Assembly: GCF_020509005.1 (NCBI RefSeq)
Contig: NC_063019.1
Span: forward strand, 3,658,001 to 3,722,000
Length of the DNA stretch: 64,000 bases
Origin: Fulvia fulva
Lineage: Eukaryota > Ascomycota > Dothideomycetes > Mycosphaerellales > Mycosphaerellaceae
Direction of reading: 5' to 3'
Shown: in pieces, positions 22,677 to 34,465 of the stretch
Layout: each line of letters opens with the position of its first letter
Position numbering within the stretch: position 1 is the first letter of the stretch
The notes under the pieces: generated by a model
What the model saw: only the letters and a program-made list of their open reading frames with translations
Told to the model about the DNA's origin: nothing
The model's database searches: none
Program-made: the position numbers and the translations under genes

Positions 22677-23088
22677 GAAGTCCATCGTAAGGAGGTGACG
22701 CTGCGGGACATTGTGTCTCATGCTCACCAGGCAGACTGGATCAACGAAGCATGCGAACGTCCTTTCAAGATTCTGTCCGCTTCCCTTTGCTAGAAGCTAC
22801 GAGGTCGAGACGTCCGCACTGTTGTACTGATAGCGAATAGATCATTCACGACACGAAGCACGACTAGCAGGGAAACTCCCACTCTCACCGAAGCCAAGTC
22901 GCGACTTCCCGCGTTCGAGTCGTTTGAGCTGCAACTTGCCCCTTCCTCGTGACACAGAATTTGGCCCTGTGCAGCTCGGACCCACACACAAACACCGTCT
23001 TTTTGTTCTTCAATCGCGACTTCACATAAAACATTCGCAAACAAGAACATACAGCATTCGCACATTGTAGGCTTACAGCGCATTCACC
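22677..23088. other. Intergenic region, RIO2 to SET protein
   Basis: About 410 bases with the promoter of the SET-domain gene. No gene or RNA seen. Confidence 0.4.
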
Positions 23089-24669
23089 ATGGACGGCTCA
23101 ATTCAACATGTGTACTTTTTCCTCGACAACAAGACTACCCAGAACAACAAGCGCAAAGACTCATCGACTGCATCTACTATTGTGCACAGCAGCGCATACG
23201 AAGTACCACCATTCGACCCCAAGGAGCGCGCCGCTATGAGCAAGCGTACCGTCGCGACTCGCGGCGCTTCAGAGAGCTCCAGCGACAACTCCAGCACAAA
23301 CTCCAGGTACGTGGCGCACACACCCCGATCAATACTGTCAAGGGCTATGCTGCACTCGAGAAAGCGTTCTGTAGCGCACTAAGCAGAAGCACAATATAGA
23401 ATGATGATCTGCACCACTTCCTCGACCTGTGCTAATGTTGTTCGTAGATCCCCTTCCGCAACCCTGTCAGCTACGGCGCCGCCTTTCATACCACAGAACC
23501 GCCCTACAAGCGCCACGGACCTCTTCGAAATCGCAGCGGCTCCAAGGAAGGGTCTCGGGATCTTTGCGAAGAAGTCAATCAAGCGCGGCACTCGCATCAT
23601 CTGCGAGGCACCTCTCCTGCGCATTACCAGTAACGACCCACCCTTGGCATGGGAGCAGTATCAGAAGTTGACTCCGCAATTGAAGCATGAGTACGACCAG
23701 GTATGTGTAACTACGCTACTTCAGACTTTGAGGCCCAACAGCCTCCTCTCGCGGCAATGTCACTAACACTCTCGATAGCTCCACCGATTCCACCGTACTG
23801 AGCTCGATCTCGAGCGAGAGGCGCGCCAACGTCTCCCTGGCTCAAACGACAGCAATGTGCTGGCCGAGCAGGTCGCCGTCATGGAACGCTTCAGCGCGAA
23901 CAATTTCCTCATCGCCGGTGGCCACCACGCCGTCTTTCTCCTGTCATCTCGACTGAACCACTCCTGCGAGCCGAACGTCTTCCAGTCCTTCAACCCGACT
24001 CTAGGCATGAAGACCGTGTACGCTATGCGCGACATTGAAGCAGGAGAGGAGCTGGTCACCAACTACATAGGACGTGAGTGCCACTACCTAGTCCGCATCC
24101 AACGCTGGGAGATCTTCCGATCTCAATGGGGCTTCACGTGCCAGTGCGACGCCTGCACAGATACGACTGGTCGGTCGGACAACCGTCACATGCTCCTGAC
24201 AAACCTCTTCACGGGCCTCCAAGAGTTCGAACAGGGCAACAGCACTTCATGCAATCCATTTCTGCCATCGAACATCGTAGTCGCTCTCGATCATGCCCAA
24301 GACATTCTCAGCATCTGCCTCGAAGAGAAGATGTATGGCATGGAGCTCTGCACAGCACATCGCATGATCTCCAGCTATGCTCTGGACCTTCAGGATTTCC
24401 ACACAGCTTGGGAAGCGGCTAAGAACGAGCACGAAGTGGAGCGCAACCTTATGGGCACGGAGTTGGACGATCTCAAGGCGAAGGGTGCTGGCAGTGAGGT
24501 GTGGATGGCCCACGTCTACAAGGTGATGAAGCAGGCTGGATTCAATTCAGAGCAGCGCCGGAAGAGAAACAAGAAGCACAACAACAAGAAGAAGCCACAG
24601 AAGGAGAACCGGGAGAAGAACGAGAGCAAGTCGCACAAGAAGGGTGCAAGGGCTCCAAAGGCTACCTAG
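23089..24669 (+). CDS. SET-domain protein (SMYD-like lysine methyltransferase family)
   Basis: Three exons: 23089-23306, 23448-23700 and 23779-24669, giving 453 residues. The SET domain begins at APRKGLGIFAKKSIKRG and continues with the catalytic-core motifs RLNHSCEPN and GEELVTNYIG. A post-SET cysteine cluster CQCDAC follows. This order, with a helical C-terminal half, is typical of fungal SET proteins related to SMYD/SET5-type methyltransferases acting on histones or other proteins. No MYND finger is visible. The N-terminal 75 residues are Ser/Thr-rich and disordered. The C-terminus is extremely basic (KKHNNKKKPQKENREKN), which may serve nuclear or RNA targeting. The substrate is unknown. 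Confidence 0.88.
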
Positions 24670-25288
24670 AATTCACCGAAAGTGCGGCCTTGATTCTGTT
24701 TTCCGCATCCCGCTATCGAAAGCATAGTGTACAGTAGCAACGAGGTGTTAATGGGCGTGTGTCATTCCAAGTGTTGTGTATAAAGGTCTTGTATATCTTA
24801 ACATCTGCTCCCACGTCACTCAACGCCTTTCTGGGAAGAAGAACTGCCCGTGGTATGTAGCAGCCTGAGACAGATGTGGTAGTGCTCTCAGCCTATCACA
24901 TAGCTCAATTAGGTGCTACAGTCATATATGTCTCACCTGGTAGCACCAACTTCGCCACATCACGTCCTTAGTGTGGTCAGACGACACCCTTTGTCTTTCA
25001 AAGGCTCGTACATCAGGCACAAGCAGTCTTGAAGCAGTGGACAGATGGTCAAGCGTTCCTGATGATTAATGCTTGCTATAGCTGCTCTGTCCTGCTCTGC
25101 CACAAGGCTTCTTGAAGGTCATCTAGATCTGCTCCTTCTACACTCCTTCACGGAAACCTCATGAGATCTCGCTTCATGCACTGAAAGTTCGCGATCGTAA
25201 GAGCACAACGACGACTTAAAAACATTATCCTCCTCAACACCTAACGTCCACAACCCTTCAAGGTTATTCTGCCTGGCGCTTGGTTCCC
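24670..25288. other. Intergenic region, SET protein to Cys-rich protein
   Basis: About 620 bases, locally AT-richer. No gene, RNA or repeat recognised. Confidence 0.4.
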
Positions 25289-25630
25289 ATGAACGAGAAA
25301 CACTGTCCAAACAGTACCTCCCCATACCCTCTCCTGACCACCACCTTCCCTACTCTAACATGTCCAATAGCAACGCCCCCGACCCCCGTCAGTGTCGGCG
25401 ACCGCAACTGTCCCAACTGCAAAGGCGCCGGCAAAGTCCCCGGTTTCTGCGGAGTCTGCAAAGGTTTCGGCGAGTACCTTTGTCCCAATATCGATCGAGG
25501 GAGGCATGGAAATAGTTGTATACTGTGTCTTGGGGAAGGGAGAGTGAGGTGCCCGTGTTTACAGAAGGTGCCGGTGCCGTGTTGGTGTACGGAGCGGAGG
25601 CATAGTTTGGGAGTTGGAGGGGTTGGTTGA
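25289..25630 (+). CDS. Small cysteine-rich protein with DnaJ-like CxxCxGxG repeats
   Basis: 113 residues from ATG 25289. The central part has three tandem CxxCxGxG-type units, CPNCKGAG, CGVCKGFG and CILCLGEG, plus CPCL and CWC. This is the zinc-binding pattern of the DnaJ central domain, without any J domain or substrate-binding barrel. Small fungal and plastid proteins with this layout exist, some acting as chaperone or redox partners; the role here is unknown. The N-terminal 35 residues are Thr/Pro-rich with no clear signal peptide. No intron is required. Confidence 0.6.
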   Translation: MNEKHCPNSTSPYPLLTTTFPTLTCPIATPPTPVSVGDRNCPNCKGAGKVPGFCGVCKGFGEYLCPNIDRGRHGNSCILCLGEGRVRCPCLQKVPVPCWCTERRHSLGVGGVG

Positions 25631-26004
25631 GATGGCGAAGTTGTATCGCAAAGGACCGGTGTTTTGTGGAAGAGACTGCTTGGATGAAGTTGTGCTCATC
25701 TGAAGAGCGAATCTGTAGAGTCTGAAGAGGACCTTCTGTTGTGGGAAGCCGGCGTTCTGGTTTCAGTGATCGAAAGACTCTTGACCTGCGAGAGTTGTGA
25801 GTAGAATATGGAGGCTGCATCTTAAGTTGTAGATCCTTTTACAGTCCGATGTGAAACGCTAGAAACAGATGATGTATCTTAAGTGTACAAGCGCTGACCA
25901 GCTCTGCTGTGCCAGCCAACACCGCTTTCCCTCCCCATCTCGTCGCATCTATTGCGTTCAGATTCGCCCAAATCGCTCACACGGCCATCATCATATCGAG
26001 CTTC
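25631..26004. other. Intergenic region (convergent)
   Basis: 3' flanks of two convergent genes; nothing else seen. Confidence 0.4.
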
Positions 26005-26792
26005 TTAACCAATGACCAGCGCACCATCCTCAGGGAAATCATACTCCGGCACCTCCAAATTCAGAGGCGCAGGGCCCCTCCTCACACGTCCAGAGATATC
26101 ATAATGGCTTCCGTGGCATGGGCAGAACCAACCTCCATAATCACCAGCCTCGCCGATAGGCACACAACCCAAGTGGGTGCATACACCCAACATAATGAGC
26201 CATTCAGGCTTCTTGACTCGGTCACTGTCGGGTTGTGGGTCGCGGAGCTGCTTCCAGTCGAAGTCCTCGGCTTCCTTGATCTCGTCGCTGGTGCGGTGGC
26301 GGATGAAGACGGGCTTGCCTCGCCACTTGATGATAACGTTCTTGCCTTCGGGGATGGAGGCGAGGTCGACCTCGACCTTGGCTTGAGCCAGGACATCGGC
26401 GGAGGCGGACATGTTTACCAGGAAGTCTACATCGCGATCAATCAGCCATTGCCCTTCCTAATACCTCTGTGCTATAGCTTATGCTCACCTTGTACTGTGT
26501 TCTTCGCGCCCAATGCCGAGAGACCACCAAATGCGCCGACCATGAAGTACTGGAACATCTTGTTGGTAGTCTCATTGCCGCCACGGTACTTGGCGAAGCT
26601 GGGAACAGCGGTGGTGTCCTGCTTGCCCGAAGATCCTCGGCTGAAAGGCGACTTGTATTCTGCGTGTGAGGTCGAGGCATCGGTGGCGGCGCGCTTCTGC
26701 TGGACAATCGAGGTGGAGGAGCGGAGTGCTGGGACCTGCGAACGGGTGGCAGACCGCACGAGCGACGAGGTAGCCTTGGAAGAGAGCGACAT
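26005..26792 (-). CDS. RIP1: Ubiquinol-cytochrome c reductase Rieske iron-sulfur subunit
   Basis: Two exons, 26792-26489 and 26426-26005, with a 62-nt intron (26427-26488); 241 residues. The N-terminus ([17 protein letters not shown]…) is a mitochondrial presequence. A membrane segment follows ([18 protein letters not shown]), then the flexible hinge. The Rieske fold has both cluster boxes, CTHLGCVP and CPCHGSHYD, whose two Cys and two His bind the [2Fe-2S] centre. The C-terminus [11 protein letters not shown]…LVIG is canonical. It transfers electrons from ubiquinol to cytochrome c1 in complex III of the inner membrane. The exon join [17 protein letters not shown] matches the family. Confidence 0.96.
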
Positions 26793-27250
26793 GTTGGATC
26801 GTGCTTTCGAGAAGCTGTGGCGGCGGAGCGGAGAGTCAATGGGTGGTGGGTGTGGTGCTCGTCGTCGCGATGGGAAAAGGGTGCAGCCGTTGCTGCTCCA
26901 TGATGCTTCGTGCTTTCTTTCCTCGGGCTGAGCCGGGCATCTACGCCTTCCGCTCAGCAGATTCCGTGCTTTGTGATTGGTCAATGATGCAAGGATGCCC
27001 CAGGCAGCAACGCCGCCGTTAATTCATCGATATAATGTAGCAGGAACAAACCATAACATTTCTTGTGACATTGAACGTCTCTTGCACAACATTGATAACA
27101 CGAGCTCACAGTCCTCACAAGTCGCCTCGGGATACGTTATCGCTACAGAGTATTCAGCACAGAACAACAACCTCCAACTGCCAGGACCCAACCATCATCG
27201 CACCCACTATCTTGTACTCACGCCTGGACCAAGTATTGGCAGACGCAACG
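26793..27250. other. Divergent intergenic region, Rieske to macro protein
   Basis: About 460 bases of divergent promoter. An open frame on the plus strand enters from the antisense of the Rieske gene and is not a gene. Confidence 0.4.
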
Positions 27251-28387
27251 ATGGCGCAAGAAAGCGTACCTTCACCACTGGCCGAGTTGTCCCAAGCAAG
27301 CAAGCAACAAAAAGTAGGTACATCCACATTGGAGGCTCAGTCTCGAAGTGGTTGGTCCATCTTCTGCCTCGAATCGGCTGTCCTGTGGCAGAGCCTCTCA
27401 ATTCGGACTGGAAGACCATTGCGATCACGTAGCGTAGGCTAATACCCTGATGTACAGAGACCAAGGCCAATGAAACGAGAACAAGACAGCACCAGTTTGC
27501 CGTCTCTCAAAGTCGTCGAGAAGACCGGTGACCTCTTCGAGGACGCCGGGAGCACAGTGCTCGCCCACGCTTGTAACTGCCAGGGCAAATGGGGAGCTGG
27601 CATCGCGGCAGCTTTCAAGAAGAAGTATCCCGGGGCCTTCAAGACATACGAAGAGCACTGCAGAAAGAATTCGCCCGAAACGCTGATTGGAACGGCACTT
27701 CTCATTGCCCCTGAAGAAGGTAAGCACTCCCTTGATACCATTCCTGACACGACAAAGACTCACCAATCCGTCCCAGATACCATGACCTCCGAATCTTCCA
27801 CTGACTTCACCTCCGGACCCTGGATCGCCTGCCTCTTCATATCGATCGGCCACGGCAAACAGAAAGATACCAAGGATACCATCCTGGCCAACACCCACAA
27901 AGCCATGCAATCTCTCCTCAGCAATATCCACCGCACGAAGTTAGTACCTAATCGTCACGACAAAGAAACGACCGGGCCAAGCACTGTCCACCGCGCGGTG
28001 ATCCAGGCGATCAGAATGCCTCGTATCAACTCCGGATTGTTTAACGTACCCTGGCACGAGACGAAAGCAGTGCTGGAAAGTGTTCAGGTTCGTAAGGGGC
28101 AGTTCTTGGAAGTCGAGGTTGTATCGCCGCCTGTGAAAGGGGATCGTGGTACCACATCTGCAGCTAAGGTTAAGACTCCCGCAGCGAAGAGAGGACCGCC
28201 CCAGAGAGACGTGGAGGAGGACAAAGAGGACTCATCATCGCAAGAGAGTTCTACCAAGAGCGAACGCGCCCCATTGCCTCCGCGTCGAACGTTCATGGCG
28301 AAAGACGGCAGGCAGGATCAACAACCCTCACCAATCGAAGCGCCCAAGCGTAAGAAGCAGAAGCGAGTCAACGATGACGATGACTAG
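27251..28387 (+). CDS. POA1: Macro-domain ADP-ribose 1''-phosphate phosphatase (POA1-like)
   Basis: Exon 1 is 27251-27313 (MAQESVPSPLAEL…KQQK) and exon 2 starts at 27458 in phase 0. A further 57-nt intron (27720-27776, GTAAGC…CAG) is likely, and because its length is a multiple of three the frame stays open either way. Without the intron the protein has 330 residues; with it 311. The macro domain shows GDLFEDAGSTVLAHACNCQGKWGAGIA, the CLFISIGHG strand and MPRINSGLFNVPW. These match yeast Poa1p, which removes the phosphate from ADP-ribose 1''-phosphate, a by-product of tRNA splicing. The C-terminal 100 residues are Lys/Glu/Ser-rich and disordered, ending in basic then acidic runs. Confidence 0.85.
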
Positions 28388-28827
28388 GAGAACGAATGTT
28401 CATGTGGTTCGCCATGGACATCGCTCAAGAAAGCAGTTTGCGATGCTTTTGGGAATGCGTTGCTGTGTATATGCAACAGTGGCGCTAACGCGTTGGAGGG
28501 AGGTCTTTCTGCCTGTCTTTGGGGTGGCTGCACAGAGTGTGATGGATCTTGTTGCCTGGGTTGTATAATGTGAGCGTTGGAGCCGGTTGGGGTGTTTGAT
28601 GCAGACGCAGATGCGGTTCGGAGGACTTAGATGTGTAGCGTTGTAGCGTTCGGAGTTTTTGGCGCGATCGTTACAGCGATTATTCGGTGGACAGCACAGA
28701 GAGTCAGTGATAGAAGATCATGTTCATTACCTGCAATCACTTCCTCTGCATACGGAGGACAGCAAGCTGTCTCTCAGCTGGCCATGTTCACAACGATCGT
28801 TCCCCTCTCGTCTTTTCATTTCCTTCT
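28388..28827. other. Intergenic region (convergent), macro protein to PAT1
   Basis: 3' flanks of two convergent genes; no further feature seen. Confidence 0.4.
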
Positions 28828-31325
28828 TCAACCAAGCAACTCAACATCCAACCCAATCGCTCTCATGAACAAGTTCACATCCCCTAGCCTCTTCTGACTC
28901 ATCTCCTCCGGCAACGTCTTGCTCACCGCCACCGTCTCCATGACCCGATCCTTCACACCCAACACCAGTCTCTGCTGCTGATCTGGGCTAGCACCAACGC
29001 CCACCGTTGCCAAAAAGTGCCAGATGTGCACATCATCTGATGCGGCGAGATTCGTTTCTGTCGGGAACATGTACGGCAGCACTGGCTCAATCGTATCGAA
29101 GAGTCTACCGTAATGGCTGCTCCAGTCGTCGCTAGGTCCTTGCTGTTGTGTCACAAGCTCGGCGCGGTTGATGAATGCCGTGAGGATCAACACACCAATC
29201 TTCGTCCGCACGATGGCTTGGAGGTGTACGCGGTCTAGGACAAGGCCGACGAGACCGATGATGATGTTCAGAGGTGCTTCGCTGATGTAGCTGTACAGTG
29301 GTGGAAGGACTGCTTGTTCGAATGTGAAGACTTCTTCTTTGACGCGGGGTGGGACGGGGCTGTTATCGGCGGGCGGATAGGCGTCGCGGATTACATCAAG
29401 GATGTCAAGGTGGATGGCGATGAGGGTGAGCATTGTCAGGCGTTGATTGTCGTCGAGGTGACGGAAGATGCGAGGGATCGCCTTTTTTCCTTTGCTGTGG
29501 GAGAGGAGCTGGATAAAGGGGTGTGGTGTTGTTGGGCTAAATCGTTAGTGTTGGACTTCAAGTATACAGTGGCATGGACTTACTTGGGCTGTATAGGCTC
29601 CATGACCTTTAGTGTCTCCCACAACTGCTGGTTGAGCTCCTGCATCTCACTGCGCCATCTCATGTGGTCTTCTATCACATCTGGCGGGCTATCCTCGTTG
29701 GGTGGCGGTGGAAGCTTGCGTTCGTGGTCTTCGAGTCTCATCAAGGTCGAGTAAAGGCTCTCAATGTTCCTTAGAGCGGTCTTGCGGTCTGCTGGCTTTG
29801 GTGGTCTCATCTGAGGATGTGCTGAGTCTGGCCGCTTGATGTTAAGAAGTGGTCGGGGCGTCTTAGAGTTACTAAAGGCGATCTTTCCAAGGCTTCCCTC
29901 CATCACCAGCTGCTTATTCTTCGGTCTAGCCTTCGCTGCCTCAACAGCTCTGGCGACCTGCTGCTCCATTCTTTGCACGTGATTATCGCCACCGCGTGGA
30001 TGATGCCTACTTCGTCCATAGCCGTAGCGACTGCCAGTTTGGAAAAGATAAGTCTGAGCGAACTGATTGAGTGGCTGACCAGGGCCACTGCGTGGTGGAC
30101 CTCTGATTGATGCATATACTTGGTAGTAGAAGTCCTCTGCTAGCTGCTCCTCACTGCCTTGCTCGTTGTCAATGCCGCCAGTGGCTGTAAGCAGTTGCTG
30201 TAGCTGGATGCGAGTGATGAAGTTCTTGTCCTGAGGTGTCATGAGGCCGTTGTTCTTGCTGAGAAGGAAGATCTTGTGGTTTCGCTTAGCACGCTTTGCT
30301 TCCTCCGCGAGGTATGCTTCACGCTCTTCGGGTGCCATCTGCATCAGTTGCTGCGCCTGTGTTATAGGCGGGCCGCTATACGATGGGCCACGATTATGAC
30401 CATGCTGCTGATGGTTCTGCTGTTGATGCCGGACATGTGGAGGCACAGTGTGACCACCAACCCTAGGCATACCTGGAGGAGGGCCGTGCTGGAACTGTGG
30501 CTGACCGTTAAAGTCCTGCGACTGGGGTCTCGCATTAGCAGGAGAGTGTTGTCTCTGCAGGATCTGTGGTGCTCGGAGGTTGTAATCTGGCTGTGGCTGC
30601 TGATTTTCCTGTGGAGGTTGCGGGCGTTGCAAGATCTGCGGCGGTCTTTGTTGCTGCTGCTCGAAGGCTGGCTGTGGCTGTTGAGCTGGCGGAGTTGGTG
30701 CACCGCTCGGAGGACCACCAAGTCCAAGCATGTTCTTCAAGCCCAAAGTCTGAGCATGCACATCAGGAGCGGGCTGCTGAGCCAGTGGAGTGGGTCTCGC
30801 ATTGGCACGCATCATGGCCTCAACCTCCTCCAAGCTCATCATCTTTGGGGCACTTCCCGCCAGCGGCTGCTCCTGCTGTACTTGAGGTGCCTGCTTCTTC
30901 GTGACTGATGTGCCCCAGATTGAGGCGTCTGCTTCCAGCTTGGGCATGTAGTCTGGCTGCTTGTATGCCTCATATCCAGTCCTTGCAGGCTTTGGCGCGC
31001 GGGCCTGCTGCATTGGCTGGCGTGCCTGGTGAAGCACTTGCTCCTCAAGCAGAGTATCGCGGATGTTGGCAGTCTGGCCAGCGAAGTCGAAGTCTTTTCC
31101 AAGCTGATCGCGCGTTACGGGCATATCGCCGCCAAAGGTATCGTCGTTGTCTTCATCGCCCGTCTCTTGTAGATGCTGTCCTAAACCATCATACGTCTGG
31201 TCAAAGTCCAGCGCCTCTTGATCACCGCCATCTCCAAGTCCACCAAAAGGATCTTGCCGATCGAACATGCCCTGTCCGCCTCGCCTGTCCCCAGGCAGGT
31301 TCGTGTCGAAGCCGAAGAACGACAT
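28828..31325 (-). CDS. PAT1: mRNA decapping activator PAT1
   Basis: Two exons, 31325-29584 and 29536-28828, with a 47-nt intron (29537-29583); 816 residues. The start MSFFGFDTNLPGD is the PAT1 N-terminal motif that recruits the DEAD-box helicase Dhh1. A long Gln/Pro-rich middle follows (about 110-320), then QLLTATGGIDNEQG… and the conserved C-terminal helical domain (…FIQLLSHSKGKKAIPRIFRHL…). Pat1 bridges the Lsm1-7 ring, Dhh1 and the Dcp1-Dcp2 decapping enzyme in P-bodies. Splicing restores …QPNPTTPHPFIQLL. The end is …LDVELLG. Confidence 0.93.
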
Positions 31326-32240
31326 GGCGAAGGGCGCCCCTCTGCGAGGGTGTTGTCTGCTGAAGAAGCTGTTTCCAATAGCAAGAAGGCTGTGTGGATG
31401 AATGTGGTGAAAGCGCCTGCGCGCAGTGAAAGATCTAGTGCCACCAACGCCGTGCTAACAGAACGCTGTCACGGTGTAGTGATACGGATGTGGTGGTGGT
31501 GGTGGTGGTGGGTGTGTTTACCATGCGTTCCGAGCTTCACTCAATGATTCAATGTCACAAGCCACACCCACGGACGATCCCACTTTGCTGTGGCTGCACC
31601 GGTCACGTGAACGAGCCGACAGCATGGCCTAAGAATAAACCTGGGAAAGAGGGTCTCTTGGTGCTATGTTATATGCAGTCAAGCGTGCTCTGCTCCTTAC
31701 GCGGTGAACGCGCCATCCAACCCGTCTGCAAGTGATACGAGAGAAAGATTGGTTACTTGGCAGGCGGAACATCGTCGAGTACGGCTTTTCGTGTTCCCAG
31801 GAGAGCCCTGTAGGGTGCATGTTGTTCTGGTTAGATCACTGCAAGATCGCAGGTGTTACTGCCCTTAGGCTCAGTGAGGTGTCAAGAGGCGAAAGCTGTT
31901 CTCAACCTGCAGCCAAACTCTCGTTGCACCCGAGCCACATTTCAACCACAAAGTCTCCCGCAGACGCACTCCAATCCCATCCCTGCCTCGACGGCTGACT
32001 CTCTCGTAACACCAATACCTTCCCAACTCACGGTCGCTCCTTCCACACCCATCTTCACGTGCTTCCTGTGCACTGGTCGCGAACACATTTCCTAAGCGGC
32101 GACAACCGCAAATTGCATTTGAGGACTGCACAGCAGGCACAAAGGGATAGCACCAACCTTCATCCCTTGGCTGGTGGCTACACTTCTCAACACCACCACC
32201 ACAGGACAAGTCGCCGGACCAATACGACAGCCACAGCAAC
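31326..32240. other. Divergent intergenic region, PAT1 to mannosyltransferase
   Basis: About 915 bases. A (GGT)n microsatellite lies near 31,489-31,512. Two divergent promoters must lie here; no other gene or RNA seen. Confidence 0.45.
31489..31512. repeat. (GGT)n microsatellite
   Basis: A run of about eight TGG/GGT units in the PAT1 upstream region. Confidence 0.8.
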
Positions 32241-33706
32241 ATGGCCGGCTCGACGCGATACCTGCGATACATCCTCGCCGCCTTTGTGGCGCTGGTCTTC
32301 ATCTTTATCCTATCCTCATCATCGACACGAAGCATCGGCCAAGAGCATTTGACATCTGCAGCGGAATTGCTCAAGCAACAAGGGATATGGAAGGGTTCAG
32401 AGTCGCTGGCAGCGGGACAGAAGAGCTCCTTCGCTGAAGACTCAGCCATGGGCTCGACTGTGAACCCAGCTGTCGGAGGAGTTGTCACTGATTCTGGAAA
32501 AGTCGGAAGCACCAAGGACAACACCTCGCCCAACCCAGGAGTCGGCCAAACTACATTCCCATCCACGAAAGCGCCAGGCCCGCGCATGAACGCTACCTTC
32601 GTCACCCTTGCCCGCAACAGCGACGTCTGGGAAATCTCCCGCAGTATCCGCCAAGTTGAGGATCGCTTCAACCACAACTACAACTACGACTGGGTCTTCC
32701 TGAACGATGCCGAATTCGACGATCAGTTCAAGAAGATCACCACTGCGTTGACCTCCGGTAAAGCTAAGTACGGCAAAATCGACAGCGAGCACTGGGGCTT
32801 CCCTGAGTTCATCGACCAAGAGAAGGCGAAGAAAGTAAGAGAGGACATGCACGAGCGCAAGATCATCTACGGAGACAGCATCAGCTACAGGCATATGTGT
32901 CGATACGAGTCAGGCTTCTTCTTCCGCCACCCGCTGATGCTTGACTACGAGTGGTACTGGCGTGTCGAGCCATCAATCGAGCTCTACTGCGACGTCGCAT
33001 ACGATCCCTTCAAGTTCATGGCCGACAACAAGAAGAAGTACAGCTTCGTCCTCTCCCTCTACGAATACGTCGAGACCATCCCAACTCTTTGGGACAGCGT
33101 GAAGAAATTCATGAAGCAACATCCAGAGCACCTCTCTGAGGACAACAGCATGGAGTTCCTGTCTGACGATGGCGGCGAAACCTACAACCACTGCCATTTC
33201 TGGTCCAACTTCGAGATTGGCAACCTGAACTGGCTCCGCAGCAAGCAGTACATTGACTACTTCACATTCTTGGACAAGGAGGGCGGTTTCTTCTACGAGC
33301 GATGGGGCGATGCGCCCATCCACTCCATTGCCGCAGGCCTCATGCTCAAGAAGGAGGAGATCCACTTCTTCAACGATATCGCATACTACCACGTCCCATT
33401 CACGCATTGCCCGACTGGCGAGCAGATGCGACTGGATCTCAAGTGCCACTGCAACCCCAAGGACAACTTCGACTGGAATGGTTACTCATGTAAGTTTCAC
33501 CCGATCTGCACATGTCAATGCAAGCGCGTGCCGATGCAGAAACGTTGTGTCTCGGCACATGAACGTCAGTTTGTGGCACGTGCACAACGATCCGCAGCCA
33601 CTAGATCCTGCCACAGAGCAAGCCACTGACATGTATCACAGGCACCAACCGATGGTACGACACGAACAAGATCGCCAAGCCCGAAGGCTACGAGAAGGAG
33701 CAGTGA
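32241..33706 (+). CDS. Alpha-1,2-mannosyltransferase, GT15 (KRE2/MNT1 family)
   Basis: Exon 1 is 32241-33489 and exon 2 is 33642-33706, joined across a 152-nt intron with a CTGAC branch site; 437 residues. It is a type II membrane protein: a short basic N-terminus, a membrane anchor ([18 protein letters not shown]), a stem of about 80 residues, then the GT15 domain. Diagnostic segments are [37 protein letters not shown] and [15 protein letters not shown], plus paired Cys near the end. The family adds alpha-1,2-mannose to N- and O-glycans in the Golgi. The mature end is …[10 protein letters not shown]…EKEQ followed by TGA. The same frame stays open for 74 more codons with a membrane helix. Confidence 0.93.
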
Positions 33707-33931
33707 CTTGCCTCCAATTATGAGTTCATCGCAGACGAATACCTCTGGCCGATCATCATCCTCGCCTCCCTCATCATCTTCCTCGTCATCGTCCTCCTAT
33801 ATCATCCTATCTCGAAAGCGTACGATCTCATCAGCAGGCAGGTCAGAACGCGCCGCGCCAGCCGCTTCTCCGAGGACAGATGGGAGATGGGACGAAGGTG
33901 GCATGGTCAGAAGATGAAGGCCAGAGCGTGA
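33707..33931 (+). other. In-frame open extension after the GT15 stop, with a membrane helix
   Basis: Directly after the TGA at 33704-33706 the GT15 frame runs on for 74 sense codons to a TGA at 33929-33931. It encodes an acidic start (NYEFIADEYLW), a 20-residue hydrophobic helix (PIIILASLIIFLVIVLLYHP), and a strongly basic tail (RQVRTRRASRFSEDRW…). A CAG at 33732-33734 would also serve as an alternative acceptor for the gene's last intron, in the right phase, bypassing the stop. Whether it is translated is unknown. Confidence 0.45.
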
Positions 33932-34465
33932 AATTTCACACACTTCTTGGCTGTGCTTTATGGGATGGGTTTATTGTACGCGATATCTGAGTCCAAGGTG
34001 CGAGAAGACGGCAACAGCGGCAGCATTGCTTGGAGTTCAAGCTGGGGAGAAACATCGAAAGTGGACGGCGTTCAAGTGCGGTAGTGTGAGTGTGATCTGT
34101 ACTGGGTATGGATGCGCTCGTGCTGCCTTTCTCGTGTGGCCTTGGCGAGGTCCCAGGGCTGCTAGATTATCTGATATAGACACGATACCAAAGTTTGATG
34201 TTCCCCAGTCGCCATCCGCTGTTGTTGTGCATCAGGAGCTACGTACGCGTCGATAGTGATCAAGCTGAGCAGATCAGGTGAGGCGGAAGTGAAGTCGATC
34301 ATACCACACTCGAAGGGAAGGAGCGACGAACTCAGCATACAAAAAACCTCAGCTGCCTCTTCGTGACTCAACAACGACAACAACACCGTTATTTCACATC
34401 ACTCCAACAACCCAGGACGATCCGATACCTTCTAACCGAGATACGTTCCAACACTCATACACAAC
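33932..34465. other. Intergenic region before the paralogue cluster
   Basis: About 530 bases; promoter of the first cluster gene. No other feature seen. Confidence 0.4.

Noticed and set aside
25909..26931. 340-codon plus-strand open frame
   Set aside because: It is antisense to the Rieske gene, whose domain structure is unambiguous.
33702..33724. Possible tiny intron removing the GT15 stop (GTGACT…GAG)
   Set aside because: About 22 nt is too short for a spliceosomal intron, and there is no branch site.
33708..33917. Ser-rich open frame beginning at 33708
   Set aside because: Its serine run is a frame-shifted reading of the hydrophobic helix codons in the GT15 extension frame.
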